NCBI GenBank assembly: GCA_907163375.1
Contig: CAJQUW010001676.1
Coordinates: 31,300 to 95,299 of the forward strand
From: Prostheceraeus crozeri
Lineage: Eukaryota > Platyhelminthes > Polycladida > Euryleptidae
Reading direction: 5' to 3'
DNA length: 64,000 nt
A program made the position numbers and the translations under genes. Under the pieces are notes generated by a model that did not search any database, was not told the origin of the DNA, and worked only from the letters and a program-made list of their open reading frames with translations. Below are positions 1 to 9,166 of the stretch, piece after piece; positions within the stretch are counted from its first letter, which is position 1; the number at the start of each line of letters is the position of its first letter.

Positions 1-448
1 CCTATGACAAGCACAACGAGAATGAGAAGCCCGAAATCGTGGAATGCTACAATGCGACAAAGTCGGGAGTCGATAACCTAGACAAGTTGGTCCGTACTTA
101 CCGAAGCCAACGGAAGTGCCGGAGATGGCCCTACGGTGTGTTCATGGCACTGATGGATGTTGCTGTTATTGCAGCCATGAGAACAATGGCAGCTACGAAC
201 CATTACTCCTTCAACGTGCTACTCATTCTCGTCTAACCAACTCAATCAAAGTGGCCATGGAGTTGGTCGGTATCAAACCCAACATCTCGCAGCCTGCTGT
301 CGACAGCAACCAGCAACGTCAACGCTGTCGGATCTGCTTGGATGAAGGTGTAAAGGAAAGGAAGACTCGCTTCAAATGTGCTGAGTGTCAAAAAGCCATC
401 TGCATACAGCATGCAACAACCGTCTATTATTGTCCTGATTGCATGTGA
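1..448 (+). pseudogene. piggyBac-type transposase, C-terminal part
   Basis: This is the end of a DDE transposase of the piggyBac superfamily, cut by the window edge. The frame open from base 3 reads YNATKSGVDNLDKLVRTY followed by RRWPYGVFMALMD, the conserved region after the catalytic domain. The last ~60 residues, in a second frame ending at 448, form the cysteine-rich C-terminal finger: RCRICLDEG, FKCAECQKAIC, then H and CPDC. The two parts lie in different frames, with the shift near bases 205-235, so this copy is dead. I did not find its 3' inverted repeat or TTAA site. The family call is firm; the element's extent is unknown. Confidence 0.85.
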
Positions 449-1358
449 TACTTATGAACTTTCTCCATTACTCAGTAATGGAATGCAGCAGCTGACTATT
501 TCAATTATACTGGTACCTGGATGAATTGTGTTTTACATTATAATACGTACAGTAGTAGTAGGCCTATAATTGACAACTGCTATCACTTTTTAGATAAGCC
601 AGATAAACATATATTTCCACAGACTACATGGCATCACCTAAAACAGTTTCACAACATAGGCCTACTGTGGTAAGCATATAGGCCTAGTTATTAGCTGAAA
701 CTAGCTAAATGCAGAAGTGAAGTGATGATAAACCATGGTATTCTAAAATCCAATGTTCCTACAACCTTCACTATAGATGAATAGCGGTGCTTATCTTCAA
801 TTTTATTACGGGTCTGGGCAGACTCGGGTTCATCATTTACCTAGTCTTACGTGAGGACATCATTTAACCGTTAAGTTTCAATGATCATCACACTATAAAT
901 GAGCTAATCACAGGAGTAATTTTCTGTCATCTGGACCTGCATTCATCGTAATCGAAATGCAATTTGCAGAATGTTCGAATCGATTAATCAGAAAATTGCC
1001 ATCTCATGTCAAGTAATGAGAACGGAAAGTTGACACTCCGCTTATCAGGAGGGCAACGACATGACCTGAATAGTAGGCCTTGCCTACATTCTTTGGTTTA
1101 TTCACGGGATCGTCAAGTAGGCAAGTCATTCCTTGAAAATGCATGAAACTGGAGTAATGAATTGAAACTGAGAAAATTGTTTGGGTCTAATTTCTGGACT
1201 GTGAATTTAGCAAGGATGTGGAGGGGAGCACAGTATAGAACCGAAAGCAATAGGCCTATTGTCAATAAGAACTTTGTAAAGGGATAAAACAGCAGAGCAT
1301 TTATAGGCTTCACACCAAGTAAGTAAAAATTAGAGGATAAACTTGACAACAAATAATA
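449..1358. other. Intergenic stretch, no gene seen
   Basis: About 900 bases without a supported gene. The short motif TAGGCCTA and variants recur here and elsewhere in the window, as in many invertebrate genomes. It may include the 3' end of the piggyBac element. Confidence 0.5.
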
Positions 1359-1364
1359 AATATG
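1359..1364. repeat. Left target-site duplication of the outer element
   Basis: AATATG immediately precedes the inverted-repeat end AGTAGTAACC and is repeated directly after the right end at 39855-39860. A 6-bp duplication is the Polinton hallmark. Confidence 0.92.
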
Positions 1365-2320
1365 AGTAGTAACCCCATGGCAAAATCAAGTGCAGTGCGG
1401 TGCAGTGATGAGTCATCGATGAGTCATCAGGCTGACTCAGCCCCCCCCTCTGGCAGGAAGGTGAGGGAGAGGGCCAAGGATGTGCTGGGAGGAATGGGTC
1501 CGAGAGGAAGAAACTGTTTCCTCCCCCCTCTGGAAGGAAGGAAGGAAGGAGGAGTGATGAGGCAAGGGGTGGGAAGGAAGGTGATGTGTGAGGGATAGAG
1601 TGAGGAAAGGGCGGGTGTTGGTGGTGTTGGGATGAGAAACGTCGTTTTTCGAGCAGAAGGAGGCCTCGGATGAGAAAACGGAGGCCAGATTCGGACTCTA
1701 CGTGAAATTTTGGGTTAGGTTCTGACCCAAAGTTCTGACCCCCTCCCTCCTGCTAAACTTCCAACTTTGGTGTGAGAGATGGTAGAAAGTCGTGCAATAG
1801 CTCATTTGAAAGCTAAGAGTGAGAAAAAGGCAGTGGAAAGCTCAGTTTGGACTCATTTTCCTGGGTTTAGGGAGGAAAATGGCAGGAAACCGTCAGAGTT
1901 GAAAAAGGCAGGTGTTGGAGGTGTTGGGATGAGAAAAGTCGTTTTTCGGGCAGAAGGAGACCTCGGAAGGGAAAATGGAGTGTAAATTCGGACGTTTTGG
2001 TCAATGTTGGGTCTAGGAACTTCTTCCCAACTCAATCGGAGAGAAAAAGGTCTGACCTCCCCCCCCCCTCGGCAGCGATCTTCTAACTTTGGTTGTAGAC
2101 ATCGTAGAAAGTCGTGCAATAGCTCGTTTGAAAGCTAGGAGTGAGACAAAGTCAGTGGAAAACATGGCTTGTTCATATCTGCCTTCGTTTAGAGGTGAGA
2201 TGTTATTGAAAATTTGGGACCTTGGCGAAAAACCGACAGAGTTAGAATGTTTATGAAAATCGCTCTAGCGGGTGAACCAAGCCTCGGACGGGAAAACAGA
2301 GACCAGATTTGACATCAGCG
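1365..2320 (+). repeat. Left terminal inverted repeat, outer element
   Basis: Matches the reverse complement of 38880-39854 almost throughout. It is built from degenerate units of ~300-320 bp: the phrase GTAGAAAGTCGTGCAATAGC occurs near 1782 and 2104, and CGTTTTTCG followed by GCAGAAGGAG near 1639 and 1938. The short open frames in it have no recognisable product. Confidence 0.9.
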
Positions 2321-2446
2321 TGCCATGTTACACCTGAATTTCATTCATGCTATGTCTCCGAAGTGAAAGGAAGAAAGATGACAGAAGCAGTAAAGTTTAC
2401 GAATGAATTTTGTTCACTACGTTTTCATCGATAAAGTCTTCGTGGT

Positions 2447-2800
2447 GTGATTAGGGACTACATCATCTCCTGTCATCATGAAAAGGCAGACTTAGAATTT
2501 GCTATCGCTAAAGGTTACTTCGTTTTCCAACAGCTCATGGACAGTTTGATGAATAAAGATGTGAAAGGACGATTAGTTGCAGAGATTGAATTTGAGAAAG
2601 TGACTGATGAACATGCAGGTGAACGTGTAGTGTTTTATTTTGCATCCTATTCTGCAGAGACGATACATGATCCCAAAGATTTCTATCAGCGACACATGGC
2701 AAATATTGCATCTCGACTAGATTCATTTCATGAGCATGGATCCAACTTGCTATTATGTCGCATAAAACACATTCATATTCAACTCAATGTGTTAAACTAG
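2447..2800 (+). CDS. Polymerase-N-terminal-like domain protein (copy 1)
   Basis: A 117-residue frame of unknown function in the outer element. Its second half (KGRLVAEIEFEKV, then FYQRHMANIASRLDSF, then IKHIHIQLNVL) is clearly related to 4993-5439 and 36515-36838 and more distantly to the first ~110 residues of the outer polymerase. The shared pattern is a Lys-Gly start, a beta-rich stretch, an (F/W)-x2-RH helix, and a terminal strand ending I-x-I-x-(I/L). It starts about 125 bp inside the inverted repeat. The track start may not be the true start; the domain is supported by the paralogues rather than by any named family. Confidence 0.6.
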   Translation: MIRDYIISCHHEKADLEFAIAKGYFVFQQLMDSLMNKDVKGRLVAEIEFEKVTDEHAGERVVFYFASYSAETIHDPKDFYQRHMANIASRLDSFHEHGSNLLLCRIKHIHIQLNVLN

Positions 2801-2898
2801 ATTCGACTACAAGATTTGGGTAAAGCATTCATGAGTCAGACGTCCGCGTGCCTCCTTTTCCCTGCCGCAACGAAGTCAGGGGAGAAACGGAGGTCTCT

Positions 2899-2946
2899 GA
2901 TTGGCTCACATAGTGTCAAATGTGGATTCGCAGGAGATTATAAAAG
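2899..2946 (+). promoter_or_regulatory. TATA promoter with ATTGG box, outer element left side
   Basis: TATAAAAG at 2939-2946 with ATTGG (reverse CCAAT) about 40 bp upstream. Transcription would begin near 2970. The same two boxes occur on the other strand near the right end (36264-36292), firing inward. Confidence 0.65.
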
Positions 2947-2969
2947 CAGACGTCTCACCATTTTCTCTT

Positions 2970-3420
2970 CATTTCATTCTCTTGACTTGGAAAGCGTGTG
3001 TGACTTGCTGAAGCCATTCTCCCCTCTCAACTTTGTCTGATCAATCCTGTTTGCAAATTACAAGTGAGTGTCATGACTGTCTGGCCTAAACCTTGCCAGC
3101 ATTTTAGAAGAGAGACGCAGGAGAGTGTGTGGCCGATGATTGTACAAGCTTATTTTGTTGAACCATCACCGCCACCGCCTCCACCACCTAGACGCTTTAC
3201 CTTTAAGTCTTTTAGGGAATTGAAACTCAATTCGGGTCCTAAGCCCAAGACACTTAATTTACTGAACGATGACGAAGACTTAGACTTTGGCGATAAGCTT
3301 TAAATCCTGTGAACGCTCCAAAAAGTCCTCTTAAGGGCCACCTCATATGTCACTGCTAAGCTAACAATTTTCTTTTCTCTGATGATCATGAATGTACTTA
3401 GTGGTATCCTTTCGTTACAG
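2970..3420 (+). other. Probable 5' leader exon and intron
   Basis: Downstream of the TATA box, CAA/GTGAGTG at 3063/3064 is a good donor and TTTCGTTACAG ending at 3420 a good acceptor, placing ATG codons at 3427 and 3433 at the start of the second exon. The small proline-rich frame at 3073-3303 lies inside this intron and could be used from unspliced RNA. Splice use is inferred from consensus only. Confidence 0.5.
3073..3303 (+). CDS. Small proline-rich acidic-tailed protein
   Basis: About 76 residues from the ATG at 3073. It has a run of seven prolines (EPSPPPPPPPRRF), a basic middle and an acidic end (NDDEDLDFGDKL). No family is recognised. It overlaps the proposed leader intron, so it is either an alternative product of that promoter or fortuitous. 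The biased composition favours real coding, weakly. Confidence 0.4.
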   Translation: MTVWPKPCQHFRRETQESVWPMIVQAYFVEPSPPPPPPPRRFTFKSFRELKLNSGPKPKTLNLLNDDEDLDFGDKL

Positions 3421-3426
3421 ACTGCC

Positions 3427-4110
3427 ATGGCCATGAATCCTACTCCATCTGCTGCATCACTGAATCCTCAACATCTCGAGCTGTGGAATCCGAAAAATGA
3501 AAAGGTAATTCCCGGCTATCCTACCTACAAACAACAAGTGCGCTACAACGGTGTTCGACTCTATCTTCAAACGCCGGCGGTATACTTACCAAAAGTTGAT
3601 ACGAAAGTAAATCGTTGCGGTCAAAACCTGAGTATCCCTATTGATAATTGGTTGCGACAGCAGCTTGACATTTTAGAAGACTTTGTGAGGGAAAAGGTTC
3701 TTATTCCTACTGAACTATTACAGTTGTGGCCAGAAAAGAAAACTTCTTATTATAAACCATTGTATCGCGGCACTCGCTGCTATATTTTACAAAGCAAGTA
3801 TTGTAAAGTCACTTCAGGAGTGACAGTTGAACAATCAGTTGAAACAGAATTGTCATCGTTAGGTGCAGGCTTTTATTCATTTCATATTGAGGTGCCTGCT
3901 GTTTATGTGGGACCTCATCAATCTGACGGGAATTTGATTTCTCTCAATTTGCGCATTGCTCAAATTCATCATCAACCTGAGTTAACAGGACTTGATCACA
4001 TTGAGAAAGTCATTGATTCTTGTGTCAAAGAGTGTCAAGAACCTGTCATTAAACCTAAACGTCGTCGCACATCAAAGAAAGATGGTGCTACCACCAAAGA
4101 GAAATCTTAA
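3427..4110 (+). CDS. Unidentified ~228-residue protein with GFYSF module
   Basis: Start chosen at 3427 because an intron acceptor ends just before it. The N-terminus is low-complexity, the middle is rich in Tyr, Leu and Pro, and near residues 155-190 it carries LGAGFYSFHIEVPAVYVGPH followed by DGNLISLNLRIAQI. The C-terminus is basic (KPKRRRTSKKDG), like a nuclear-localisation or nucleic-acid-binding tail. The GFYSF module is repeated in 5633-6037. The beta-rich core and basic tail would fit a single-stranded-DNA-binding protein working with the polymerase, but that is a guess; no family is recognised. Confidence 0.55.
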   Translation: MAMNPTPSAASLNPQHLELWNPKNEKVIPGYPTYKQQVRYNGVRLYLQTPAVYLPKVDTKVNRCGQNLSIPIDNWLRQQLDILEDFVREKVLIPTELLQLWPEKKTSYYKPLYRGTRCYILQSKYCKVTSGVTVEQSVETELSSLGAGFYSFHIEVPAVYVGPHQSDGNLISLNLRIAQIHHQPELTGLDHIEKVIDSCVKECQEPVIKPKRRRTSKKDGATTKEKS

Positions 4111-4261
4111 GTATTGTAATCAGTTAGTATGTAGTGAATGTGGAAAACGCGGTCTTGCGCGTTATGTTCAAATAAAACATTGTCATCATGTTGTATGTAT
4201 CTTTTGTTATGTAAAGGACAGACATCCTTGTAAAGTTCCTGCTCAATGTATTATTTTGTAA
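3992..4261 (+). CDS. Small Cys/His-rich (zinc-ribbon-like) frame
   Basis: The C-terminal ~45 residues contain C-x2-C (CSECGKRG), then KHCHH, then C-x2-C (CIFC) and a final Cys, a pattern expected of a RING- or ribbon-like zinc-binding fold. It overlaps the end of the preceding gene in another frame, so its true start may be an upstream spliced exon. Function unknown; a link to the exonuclease that follows is possible. Confidence 0.4.
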   Translation: MITLRKSLILVSKSVKNLSLNLNVVAHQRKMVLPPKRNLKYCNQLVCSECGKRGLARYVQIKHCHHVVCIFCYVKDRHPCKVPAQCIIL

Positions 4262-4283
4262 TGAAGTCTTTTTGATATTGTAG

Positions 4284-4847
4284 GTTGTCATCTTCATAGA
4301 CAGTGAGGGAACACCCATGCAGGAATTGAGTGCTATTGCAATGAGAGAAAGTGATGAAACTGTTGTTAGTGTATATCATAGATTTGCCTACTGTCCTCCA
4401 AACAAAGACAAATGGTCACGACGTCATGTACATGGACTTGATCCTTCTATTTTGATTCATATTGGATTTGTAAATGAAACGTATTTGATAAGTGATTTCA
4501 AACGGTGGCTGTCAGGTTTTCATATTGTTAAAATATTGGGAAATGATTCTGAGCAAGAAGCAACAACACTTCAGTTGCACATTGATAATTTATATTTACC
4601 ATTTTGGGTAGATCGTGTAAGACAAGACTATCATATGCATTGTGATCAAAAGAAGTTTAGAGATGAAATGATTTTTGACATGGCTATATGTTTCGGTGAG
4701 AGACATCACCTTTACAGACCGCCATCTCATTGTAATACTAGAAATAAAGCTACCTACATTGCAAAACTCTCTTCACGCTGGCATTGTAGTCTCTTTGACG
4801 TTTATGAACTGTATCTATTTTATTGTCAACAGCATGGGTCTATGTAA
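4284..4847 (+). CDS. DEDDh-type exonuclease
   Basis: The frame is open from 4284, just after the acceptor-like TATTGTAG. It begins VVIFIDSEGTPMQELSAI, where D-x-E is the Exo I motif of the DnaQ-like (DEDD) superfamily. HVHGLDPSIL and WLSGFHIVKILGND follow (Exo II region), and CSLFDVYELYLFY near the end carries the late Asp. The first ATG in the open frame (4317) lies after Exo I, so translation probably begins in an upstream exon. It would supply 3'-5' exonuclease activity, perhaps in end-processing during replication. Superfamily call fairly confident; role inferred. Confidence 0.65.
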   Translation, partial: VVIFIDSEGTPMQELSAIAMRESDETVVSVYHRFAYCPPNKDKWSRRHVHGLDPSILIHIGFVNETYLISDFKRWLSGFHIVKILGNDSEQEATTLQLHIDNLYLPFWVDRVRQDYHMHCDQKKFRDEMIFDMAICFGERHHLYRPPSHCNTRNKATYIAKLSSRWHCSLFDVYELYLFYCQQHGSM

Positions 4848-4926
4848 AACATGTTTTTGCTCCTTGTGAATGAATGATGATCATTTATGAAGTGTATTCT
4901 GTACTTGTGAATTTTGTCTGGTGTTG

Positions 4927-4932
4927 AATAAA
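4927..4932 (+). terminator. Poly(A) signal AATAAA
   Basis: Lies 80 bp after the exonuclease stop, suitable for 3' processing of the upstream transcript. Confidence 0.55.
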
Positions 4933-4992
4933 CTTACAGTGGAACATGATTGTTATTTCTGTTTTATTCATAGTTAAAGTCATTGAAGCAAT

Positions 4993-5439
4993 GTGAAATC
5001 TATAGTTACATCGTTTATGATGGCGCATCGTACCTTCAGTAACCACATGTTTCATTTGACTCTTGATCAACAAGGATTCGATGGATTTTTACAAAATTGG
5101 AAATTTACATTTAAAATGAAGATGAATGATATGAAAGTAGTGCTCACTGAAAGCCTTCCTCTCTTCAAAAGATTGATGGAGAGTTTACAACCTCAAGATG
5201 TAAAGGGTAGACTCGTTGCTTATATAGAGTTGAAAGATTTACAAAAACCACTTCGTTTTGGATCTTCTTGCACAGAATGGATTACTCTTAGTGATCAATT
5301 TTATGGTCGTCATATGGAGAAAATTATGGAGAGAATAGCAAAGACGTTGGAAGGAAATGCGTACGTTGTTAAACATATCATGATTCAACTGAGTGTGTTT
5401 ACATCCACGACTTTGTTTGATGCGCGACACACTGTGTAG
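4993..5439 (+). CDS. Polymerase-N-terminal-like domain protein (copy 2)
   Basis: A ~140-residue frame; an ATG at 5029 is an alternative start. The C-terminal half has VKGRLVAYIELKD, FYGRHMEKIMERIAKTL and VKHIMIQLSVF, matching 2447-2800 in order and spacing. The first half (FDGFLQNWKFTFKMKMNDMK) may be an oligomerising helix. Function unknown; because the same fold fronts the element's polymerase, a replication-complex or DNA-end role is plausible. An AATAAA follows at 5444. Confidence 0.6.
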   Translation: MKSIVTSFMMAHRTFSNHMFHLTLDQQGFDGFLQNWKFTFKMKMNDMKVVLTESLPLFKRLMESLQPQDVKGRLVAYIELKDLQKPLRFGSSCTEWITLSDQFYGRHMEKIMERIAKTLEGNAYVVKHIMIQLSVFTSTTLFDARHTV

Positions 5440-5443
5440 ATGC

Positions 5444-5449
5444 AATAAA
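5444..5449 (+). terminator. Poly(A) signal AATAAA
   Basis: Directly after the stop codon of the preceding small gene. Confidence 0.5.
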
Positions 5450-5486
5450 GATTTCTTATCACTGAGAATTTTGTAATGGTGTATAG

Positions 5487-5647
5487 AGCAACATGAGTCA
5501 TTGCGCTTTGTGCATTACTATCGGGCTCTTTGTTAGATAAATGAATGCGTCATTGTTCGAGAAAAGGGCCGTGTCACAACATGAGTCATTGTGCTTTGTG
5601 CATTACTATCGGGCTCTTTGCTAAATAAATGAATGCGTCTTTGTTCG
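5487..5647 (+). repeat. Two ~73-bp direct repeats, 88-bp spacing
   Basis: AACATGAGTCATTG through AATGAATGCGTC occurs at ~5490-5553 and again at ~5579-5641 with a few substitutions. A related ATGAGTCATCGC phrase recurs near 28840-28850, on the far side of the inner insertion. Confidence 0.75.
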
Positions 5648-6037
5648 CTAGAAGGGCGTGTCAGTCAAGTCTTTGTAAGAGGGAAGGTTTCCACCCACGC
5701 AGTCAAAAGTTCACATGCGATAACTCTTTGTCACATAACAAAGACAGGGAAAACGAGAATAGGAAACATGAAAGTTCCCATCATGGAAAGACGATACATG
5801 TATGTGCATATGGATATACACCGTCTCATCATCCATGAAAAGGAGGGCAGCGAATTCGACTTACTCAATTGCAAACCACTCCCCATTTTGGGAAAAGGAT
5901 TCTACTCCTTCAAAATTAAAATTCAAACCATCTACATGGGTCCGCGCACGGACGGAAGGTTGTTTACATTGAATCCCTATCTTGTCTCCATCACCTTTGA
6001 AAATTATGTCCATGTTGATGATGATCAACTACAGTAA
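5633..6037 (+). CDS. Second GFYSF-module protein
   Basis: The C-terminal ~60 residues (LGKGFYSFKIKIQTIYMGP, then TDGRLFTLNPYLVSITFE) repeat the module in 3427-4110: glycine, FYSF, beta-strand, Y-x-GP, DG-x-L/F, strand. The true start may be an internal ATG (5769, 5784 or 5799) rather than the first. Ends ~60 bp before the inner Polinton. Function unknown. Confidence 0.5.
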   Translation: MRLCSLEGRVSQVFVRGKVSTHAVKSSHAITLCHITKTGKTRIGNMKVPIMERRYMYVHMDIHRLIIHEKEGSEFDLLNCKPLPILGKGFYSFKIKIQTIYMGPRTDGRLFTLNPYLVSITFENYVHVDDDQLQ

Positions 6038-6094
6038 CACTCTCAACACACTGAGAACGCACCATCGGTCTTTATGAGACCACGGCCTAACGGC

Positions 6095-6100
6095 CACCAT
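6095..6100. repeat. Left target-site duplication of the inner element
   Basis: CACCAT precedes AGTAATGGGC and recurs at 27891-27896 directly after the right end. Confidence 0.93.
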
Positions 6101-6535
6101 AGTAATGGGCAAAAGACCGTTCGAGGACACCATAAAATTCAAAAAAATGGTATCTTTAAAAACGACATAAATTCATGAATTTGAACCCTTTTTCAGGTTT
6201 TTAAGACCTAAATACATGAATTTAGTCGTTTTTAAAGATACCGATTTTTCAAAAAATGGTACTTTTTAAATGGTCTAAATTCATGAATTTGAACCCTTTT
6301 TCAGGTTATGAAGACCTAAATTCACAAATTTGGGCGTTTTTAAAAATACCCAATTTTCAAAATTTTCAAAATCTCAAATTTGAGAATTAGAATTTTCTCG
6401 CTTAAATCATGACCGTTCCAGGACACCGAAAAAAATCAGAAAAGTTAAGAATCTCAAATTTGAGAATTACAATTTTTACTCCCAAAATCATGACCGTTCC
6501 AGGACACCGAAAATCATAAAACTTGAGAATTTCAA
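6101..6535 (+). repeat. Left terminal inverted repeat, inner element
   Basis: Matches the reverse complement of ~27455-27890. It contains three copies of GACCGTTCCAGGACACC (or one-base variants) near 6116, 6412 and 6492, and two ~100-bp units of the phrase AATTCATGAATTTGAACCC. Confidence 0.9.
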
Positions 6536-6603
6536 ATTCATGAATTTTATCCATCTTTCAGGTTTTTAAAATATATCATGTGACTAATAATATTTCTTTC
6601 AAA

Positions 6604-7347
6604 ATGGAAGAAACAAAAGTGGAAGGAACTTCAGAAATGGAAGGAACCTCAAGAATATATCCTTCGTTATCATATGAACGTAGTTCTACTTTAATGGACA
6701 TTGAAAAGATTAACATTGAAAAAATGAACAAAGAAAAACACAAAGATAGAGTACGTTATATGAAAGCTAAGGAATCTCAATTATTATTAAGATTAGAGCA
6801 TTATAAAAAATTAAGAAAGAGATGGAGTAAAGTTAAGAATGTAACACAAGGAATTGGCATATTCTTAACAATAAGTTTAGGTGCTTTAACAATTGTTATA
6901 TCTTCAGGTGTTTTAGTAATTCCAGTAGTTGCTACAGCTTTAACAGGTACGGGTGTTTTTGCAACTTCACTTGTTACAATGTTAGATAAATCTTTAATAA
7001 CTAAGAAACGAAAATCATTAAAAACTAAGCATTTACATATTACAGAAGTCTATGATAAACTACATTACTACTTTCAAAGAGTATGTGATGATAATGTTAT
7101 TACGTTAGATGAGATTGAAAAATTTGATCAAATGGGTAATGAAGTAAATCAAACCTTTCAATTACAGTCCGAAAAAGTTGATGATAAGAATAGACAGGAT
7201 GGTAAAATTTCTAGTGATGGTAAAATTTCTAGTGATGGTAAAATTTCTAATGAAGAAAATGACAAATTTTTTTTAGAAGAGCTAAAAACTTTAAGCGAAA
7301 ATTTAAGCAAAACTTTATTAAACAAAACTTTATTAAACAAAACTTAA
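6604..7347 (+). CDS. Putative membrane protein of the inner Polinton
   Basis: About 247 residues from the ATG at 6604. A basic N-terminal third is followed near residues 88-140 by two hydrophobic segments rich in Gly, Val and Ile (GIGIFLTISLGALTIVISSG and VLVIPVVATALTGTGVFA), then a charged C-terminal half with a probable coiled coil. Near residue 200 the octapeptide GKISSDGK-type repeat occurs three times, and LLNKT is doubled at the end. Similar membrane proteins of unknown role occur in Polintons and adintoviruses. No enzymatic motif. Confidence 0.6.
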   Translation: MEETKVEGTSEMEGTSRIYPSLSYERSSTLMDIEKINIEKMNKEKHKDRVRYMKAKESQLLLRLEHYKKLRKRWSKVKNVTQGIGIFLTISLGALTIVISSGVLVIPVVATALTGTGVFATSLVTMLDKSLITKKRKSLKTKHLHITEVYDKLHYYFQRVCDDNVITLDEIEKFDQMGNEVNQTFQLQSEKVDDKNRQDGKISSDGKISSDGKISNEENDKFFLEELKTLSENLSKTLLNKTLLNKT

Positions 7348-7468
7348 AACGAGAAAACTTTAAACGAAAAGATGTCAGACAACAAAGCAATAAAAAAATA
7401 ATTTGTACAGTAAAATGTTTTTGCTGTATTCCAATGTTACCACAAAATTCAAATATTACATTTTAAAA

Positions 7469-8290
7469 ATGGATAAAATTAGAGCTGATAATTTTAAAAG
7501 AATAAAACAATTAGAAGAGTTAATAAAACAAAGAAATATTATGAAAGAAAATCATCTTCAACATAGAATGATAAAAGCTGGTATTCAATCTGATATGTTT
7601 GAAAAAATGCAGCAAACCGAGCAAGTAAAAACTGATTTTGAGAAAACTATGAAACCATTTAAAACTCTTGAAAAAGAAAGTACAAATAATGATAAACAAA
7701 TTGATATAACAGATCCAGAGCACAAAACTATATTAGATGACTATGGATTACTAGAATCAAACATTAATAAGAAATTACCAAAATCTATGCAATTTGAACA
7801 TTCTATTTCATTTATAGATGGAAAAACAATACCTAGATTTTATCTCGGACAAAAAGAAATATTTCCACAACCTTTTCGAGGTATAATTTTTTCACCAGAT
7901 AAATCTCCTTTTAATTTAGATAGAAATTTTGTTAATCTTTTAAGAGGAGCAGATTTAAATAATTATGCTGTAGAAGATCTCATAAAATATAAAGCTATGT
8001 TAGACAAAGTTGGTGCAGTAAAATCTCTTAGACGTTATAAACAATTAGAAAATTTATTATCAACGGGAGTTAAAGTAGGGAAAGGTTTATCTGAAAAACA
8101 GAAAACAGAAACAACTGTATTTTTACCAGATGATCCACAAGAATTACTAAATAGATTAAATATTTTAATATCTGCAATGAAAGAAGGACATAATTCTAGT
8201 TTCAATGAAATTCATGCTATATTGAAAAGACTGTTAGAAAAGAAGATTCTAAATGAAGAGGATTATAAAAGTGTAACCGGACATCTCTGA
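7469..8290 (+). CDS. Unidentified coiled-coil protein
   Basis: About 273 residues from the ATG at 7469, which follows the A-rich context shared by genes of this element. Residues 1-80 are a charged helix or coiled coil; the middle (LGQKEIFPQPFRGIIFSPD) is conserved-looking, and the C-terminus has LRRYKQLENLLSTGVKVG and further helices. It lies just before the penton-like gene, so a virion or assembly role is likely but unproven. Its stop codon lies inside a 7-bp-arm hairpin (8279-8295). Confidence 0.55.
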   Translation: MDKIRADNFKRIKQLEELIKQRNIMKENHLQHRMIKAGIQSDMFEKMQQTEQVKTDFEKTMKPFKTLEKESTNNDKQIDITDPEHKTILDDYGLLESNINKKLPKSMQFEHSISFIDGKTIPRFYLGQKEIFPQPFRGIIFSPDKSPFNLDRNFVNLLRGADLNNYAVEDLIKYKAMLDKVGAVKSLRRYKQLENLLSTGVKVGKGLSEKQKTETTVFLPDDPQELLNRLNILISAMKEGHNSSFNEIHAILKRLLEKKILNEEDYKSVTGHL

Positions 8291-8310
8291 TGTCCTCCAG
8301 GGCTTCGTCC
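8279..8310. repeat. Double hairpin at a stop codon
   Basis: GGACATC-TCT-GATGTCC (7-bp arms, 3-nt loop) followed by GGGC-TTC-GTCC. The first hairpin contains the TGA of the upstream gene. One of the dispersed hairpin family. Confidence 0.7.
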
Positions 8311-8376
8311 GTAGCTGAAATATGTTGTTTCTAATTTTTTTCATAAAAAATATTTATTTAAAATTTTAACTAAAAA

Positions 8377-9166
8377 ATGTGTTCAGCAGATTTAGACAAA
8401 ATTAATAATCATTTAGAAAATCTAACAGAGATTTTGGGTTCATCAAAATTTAGTACGACGTTAAAAATTATAACAACTACTTCATCACACACTTGTAATT
8501 TAGAACCCATTCTACATTTGGAACAAAATAAAAATTATCAAATTGCATTGACTAGTTTCTCTACATTTAACACTATTCAAAACGTTATCAAAGATGTGAA
8601 TGATCAATTTAGATATTCTACTGATAAAGGCAAAACATGGAAAATACTAACTTTTCTTCCTGGTTCTTACGAAGTTGAATCAATATCAAATGAAATTAAG
8701 AGACATTTAGGTATACCATTTAAAGATAAAAAAACAGTTACATTTTGCAGTTGAACCGGCAGTTAATAAATTTTCTCTTACTTTAGACGAAAATCATCAA
8801 GTTGATTTTAATCATGATAGATCATTGTCAAAGCTATTAGGATTTAATAAACAAACCTATAGTCAAGGTTATCATTTAGGTGAGAAGATTCCAAAAATAA
8901 CTGAAATAAATTCAATTGTTGTACATTGTGACATTATTGAAGGAGGATATATAAATGGTAAATTATCAAATTTAATATTCAGTTTTCCAGCTTTTACTGT
9001 ACCCATTGGTTATAGATTAAATGTATTTCCACAAACATTAATATATTTTCCTATTACAAGAAAAACTATTAACAATATTAACATTAGAATCACTGATGAG
9101 AAAGGACAAGAAATAAATTTTGGAGGTGAAGAGATTATGATAGATCTTTTGGTTCGGGAGGTATAA
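8377..9166 (+). pseudogene. Penton-like minor capsid protein
   Basis: The region encodes a beta-rich protein resembling the single-jelly-roll minor capsid (penton) proteins of Polintons and adintoviruses. Recognisable parts are NLEPILHLEQNKNYQIALTS near the N-terminus, LPGSYEVESISNEI, then LLGFNKQTY, INSIVVHCDIIEGGYINGK, YRLNVFPQTLIYFPI and INIRITDEKGQ. It would sit at capsid vertices. The copy is broken. Identification is from memory of the family pattern, without an alignment. Confidence 0.65.

Noticed and set aside
1362-2119. Open frames of 68-88 residues on both strands of the outer inverted repeat
   Set aside because: They arise from low-complexity repeat units, occur mirrored at 39163-39842, and the inverted-repeat explanation is sufficient.
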